Under the pieces are notes generated by a model. It made no database searches. It saw only the letters and a list, made by a program, of their open reading frames with translations, and was not told the origin of the DNA. Source: Liolophura sinensis (Eukaryota; Mollusca; Polyplacophora; Chitonida; Chitonidae). Taken from it: 64,000 nt of DNA. This document shows, one piece after another, positions 61,441 through 64,000 of the stretch. Made by a program: the position numbers and the translations under genes. Positions within the stretch are counted from its first letter, which is position 1, and every line of letters starts with the position of its first letter. The stretch covers positions 38,718,458 through 38,782,457 of the forward strand of contig NC_088300.1 of assembly GCF_032854445.1 (NCBI RefSeq), read 5' to 3'.

Positions 61441-62110
61441 CTAGGAGCGTCTCAAACTCCTCCCGTAGTGCTCGGGCTTTTTGATGGTGCCTCATTGTAC
61501 GCGCCGTATGCCTAGTGGCGATGCCCTACTAATATGAAATTTCGATAGCCGCCAGCTGTTTGTATTCGCCGTTGTGCAATATCGTCGTATGCCTAGTGGT
61601 GGTATCTCTCTAATATGAAATTTCGATAGCCGCCAGCCGTTGAACTCCAAACGTCCAAGAAAGCCTTGCGCCTCCGCTGCCTTTCACGCGTCTGGACATT
61701 ATGATATCCACAGGCCCCGCAAAGCCGAAATTGGTTTTTAACGCCCCGACCACAGCGAATACATGGCTGGGTGCCAGGACCTTTCCGCAGACGGTATAGG
61801 TGGATGCCGCAGTACTCCCCCAAACAACTCTTATCACAGAGCTCCGTGGAGCCGATGAGAAGCCACCGGCAATTATTGAGACTCCTTGGCATGTTGTCTT
61901 GCTTCCCAGCCGTTTTATACCTGTCGAGGAACCCCTGCAATTCTTCCAAGGCAATGCGGGACCGTGGGTACCTGGGCCGCGCCTATGAGCATCTCATACT
62001 CCTCCCCTAGTGCTCGTGCTTCTTGGTGATTGGTCATTGTATGTGCTGTTGTGCAATATCGCCGTATGCCTAGTTGCGATGTCTCTCTAATATGAAATTT
62101 CGATAGCCGC
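61278..62110. repeat. Local duplication of the element's 5' part
   Basis: 61278-61405 and 61824-61950 are almost identical, sharing ATCACAGAGCTCCGTGGAGC, CTTGGCATGTTGTCTTGCTT. The string AATATGAAATTTCGATAGCC recurs near 61532, 61612 and 62089, marking three unit ends. Confidence 0.85.
61593..61949 (-). pseudogene. Cys-rich leader of the right element
   Basis: 118-codon frame (no ATG at its start) with LCDKSCLGEYCGIHLYRLRK, then CIRCGRGVKNQF and LCGACGYHN followed by a basic RERQRRRKAF stretch. Six Cys plus His in C-x4-C-x4-C, C-x2-C, C-x2-C spacing suggest a zinc-binding module. The corresponding module of the left element (2056..1515) has the same order, differing at many positions. Function unknown; DNA binding is plausible. 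Confidence 0.65.
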
Positions 62111-62345
62111 CAAACCCTCCGCTGGGGAGGTGGGGGCCTCTATTCGTTCTTGGGGGGGGGGGGGGGGGGGGGGCCCAAGGGGAGGGTGCGCCAGAACCTA
62201 TAGTGTGTATATGCCTCGAGATGGGGCTGGGAGCCCCTATTTGCCAGGGGGAGGGTGTTCAGGGAATGGGGGTTGGGAGCCTCTATTTCTTATGGGGAGG
62301 GCCCCAAGGGGGGGGGGGGGGGGGGTGCCAGAACCTATACGCTGC
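62110..62345. repeat. G-rich repeat at the outer edge of the right element
   Basis: Two poly(G) tracts of about 22 and 18 bases (62146-62172, 62309-62326) lie in a roughly 130-150-bp repeat that includes CCAAGGGG and GCCAGAACCTATA. It could form G-quadruplexes and is prone to length errors. Confidence 0.75.
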
Positions 62346-62349
62346 ATAC

Positions 62350-62984
62350 TACTGGTGAGGTTCATGTACCAAATTTTTATGATTAAAACTAAGAAAAAAA
62401 ACATGAACTGTTAATGGTAGGAGCACAGACTAACTGCCCAGTGAAGCGTGAGGTTATTTTTTATTACGTTCTTAAACTGTCAGTATAATCCCCTGACCAC
62501 CCCTAAAGCTCTCCCATGGCACTCAGTCAGTAACAACAACAATCAACGCATTAAATCCTGGGATATACTTTTCAAGTCCCTGGAATGAGGATCGAACTTT
62601 AGGGCATTTACGGTAACCCTGGCTACATGCAGTTTAACACATGTATAGGAAAGCAGCTGATTCTGATACGTATGCCTAATCTGAAATCCACATATAAAGC
62701 AATATGGCATTCATCAAATTCAAAACTTTCAATCTGTACTGTACACACCGGAAACATCATCAAATCAATCAAGGGTTTATTATTATTTTCTTTTTTTTTT
62801 TCTACACTCAAAAAGTTTTGACTTACACCTGAGTTACTGACATTGGTTGCATGGCATATTGGTGAATTACGATGAACTTTTGCTGGAAGGTGGGATGTTC
62901 TGCTGCAGAAGAAGTGATCTCCAATAAATGCAAGACTATGAAAGATGGCTTCAAGGCTGCAGGCACACTGACAACAGGGAAAGC
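62350..62984. other. Non-coding stretch
   Basis: No HAAO exon or other gene recognised on either strand. Confidence 0.4.
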
Positions 62985-63246
62985 TATAAATTTTCTGAGG
63001 GGCCTCCGTGGCTCAGTTGGTTAGTGCGCTAGCGCAGCATAAAGACCCAGGAGACTCTCACCAATGCGGTCGCTGTGAGTTCAAGTTCAGCTCATGCTGG
63101 CTTTCTCTCAGGCCTTAAGTGGGAAGGTCTGTCAGCATCCTGCGGATGGCCATGGGTTTTCCCCGGGCTCTGCCCGGTTTCCTCCCACCATAATGGTGGC
63201 CACTTTCGTAAAAGTGAAATATTCTTGAGTACATAAAGTTCTTGAA

Positions 63247-63281
<35 letters not shown>

Positions 63282-63307
63282 ACAAATAAATAAATATAAA
63301 TTTTCTG
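62985..63307 (+). mobile_element. SINE family A, full length with target-site duplication
   Basis: Head GGCCTCCGTGGCTCAGTTGG, TTAGTGCGCTAGCGCAGCAT; a long (AAAT)n tail. TATAAATTTTCTG at 62985-62997 and 63295-63307 is the 13-bp target duplication. Confidence 0.93.
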
Positions 63308-64000
63308 TCATCCACAATATGGTCATTAACACAAAAATTAGGAAAGACTTACTGTAGAAGAACTACATAACTTTACCTTTAACTGGTTTTCCTGTTTTAT
63401 ACTGTTCTGTTGTAAAAAATCTGAAATTAGAAAGTTTTTTCAAACATGGTAAACTGATGAGTGTGTAGAGCACCATAAATATGTAAATACGATATATAAT
63501 TTATATAAATATGTCTTCTTGAAAACAAAAATAAGTAAAAACTTTGATTTCATATCACCTTACTGAAATAATGGACAGATGTTGACAAGGAAAACAAAAT
63601 TTACCTGTGAGAAGAAATGAAATATGTCAGCATGTAAAATGCAATTTCTACATTAAGGCTAATGACGCATACATAAAACGCTTGGTTATTACTTCTTAAT
63701 ACATGGTATGTGATGTTGCCTGACCTACAAAACAAGACAAGCTTATCAGTTTTCTTCTTGGGATGTTAAAATGGCTTGAAACTACAGTTTTCCTAAAGGC
63801 CCCCAGCAGTCAGCCCAGAAACCAGGTTGTCTGCTATGGTGACATCAATGGTGAAAGCTATCAAAATAATTTTGGTGGGGTCAGAGCGCAAATTGAGGAT
63901 GCCCATTATGTTTATCGATGATATCGTTAGAAAAATATTTCAGAACACTAATAGAAAATTTTCAAAAAAATATAGGGTTATTAAACATATAAAATATGCC
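63308..64000. other. AT-rich, no gene seen
   Basis: Presumably HAAO intron if the 5' exons lie beyond the window. No exon could be matched. Confidence 0.35.

Noticed and set aside
62130-62414. Gly-rich 94-codon frame
   Set aside because: Produced by poly(G) tracts.

Overview
The window is nuclear DNA of a lophotrochozoan animal, most likely a mollusc and plausibly a bivalve. The evidence is intron-containing animal genes, extensive tandem repeats and microsatellites, many copies of two tRNA-headed SINE families of the kind common in molluscs, a Penelope-like reverse transcriptase fragment, and decayed protein-primed DNA polymerase elements. There is no bacterial-style gene organisation, so nearly all long open frames are chance or repeat-derived; real coding exons were recognised by protein similarity plus splice sites.

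Host genes. (1) A complete two-exon tincar-like membrane protein gene on the minus strand (40532..40061 joined to 21391..19422; 813 aa, 8 predicted membrane spans) with an 18.7 kb intron full of satellites. (2) A complete two-exon FAM167 family gene on the plus strand (49780..50469 joined to 51180..51446; 318 aa), divergent from tincar. (3) The last four exons of 3-hydroxyanthranilate 3,4-dioxygenase (HAAO) on the minus strand (57405..53774), convergent with FAM167; its 5' exons were not found and probably lie beyond the right edge. (4) One isolated Ku70/XRCC6-like exon (9254..9365, plus). (5) A probable His-Me (I-PpoI-like, His-Cys box) nuclease gene (about 2240..5114, plus), convergent with a small basic ORF (5528..5235, minus); their poly(A) signals are only about 40 bp apart.

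Mobile DNA. Two broken elements read on the minus strand at the two ends of the window. The left one (1..2056, cut by the edge) has a Cys-rich leader, a polymerase motif C-like segment and an SF1 helicase. The right one (57845..about 62110) has a related Cys-rich leader in two partly duplicated copies and a Polinton/adintovirus-like family B DNA polymerase with frameshifts, stops and two substituted exonuclease aspartates. It lies upstream of the visible HAAO exons, so probably inside an HAAO intron. Thirteen or so copies or fragments of a tRNA-headed SINE with a (AAAT)n tail and three full copies of a second, longer SINE are spread across the window; several keep target-site duplications.

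Layout: 0-2 kb helicase/polymerase element; 2-5.6 kb nuclease locus with 84-bp direct repeats; 7-9.2 kb tandem repeats; 9.3 kb Ku70 exon; 13-18.5 kb minisatellites; 19-40.5 kb tincar, whose intron holds a foldback element, a perfect long hairpin and three adjacent satellites; 41-49 kb SINE-rich intergenic DNA; 49.8-51.4 kb FAM167; 51.8-52.3 kb Penelope fragments; 53.8-57.4 kb HAAO; 57.8-62.3 kb polymerase element; 63 kb SINE. The host genes are unrelated in function and show no operon-like logic.
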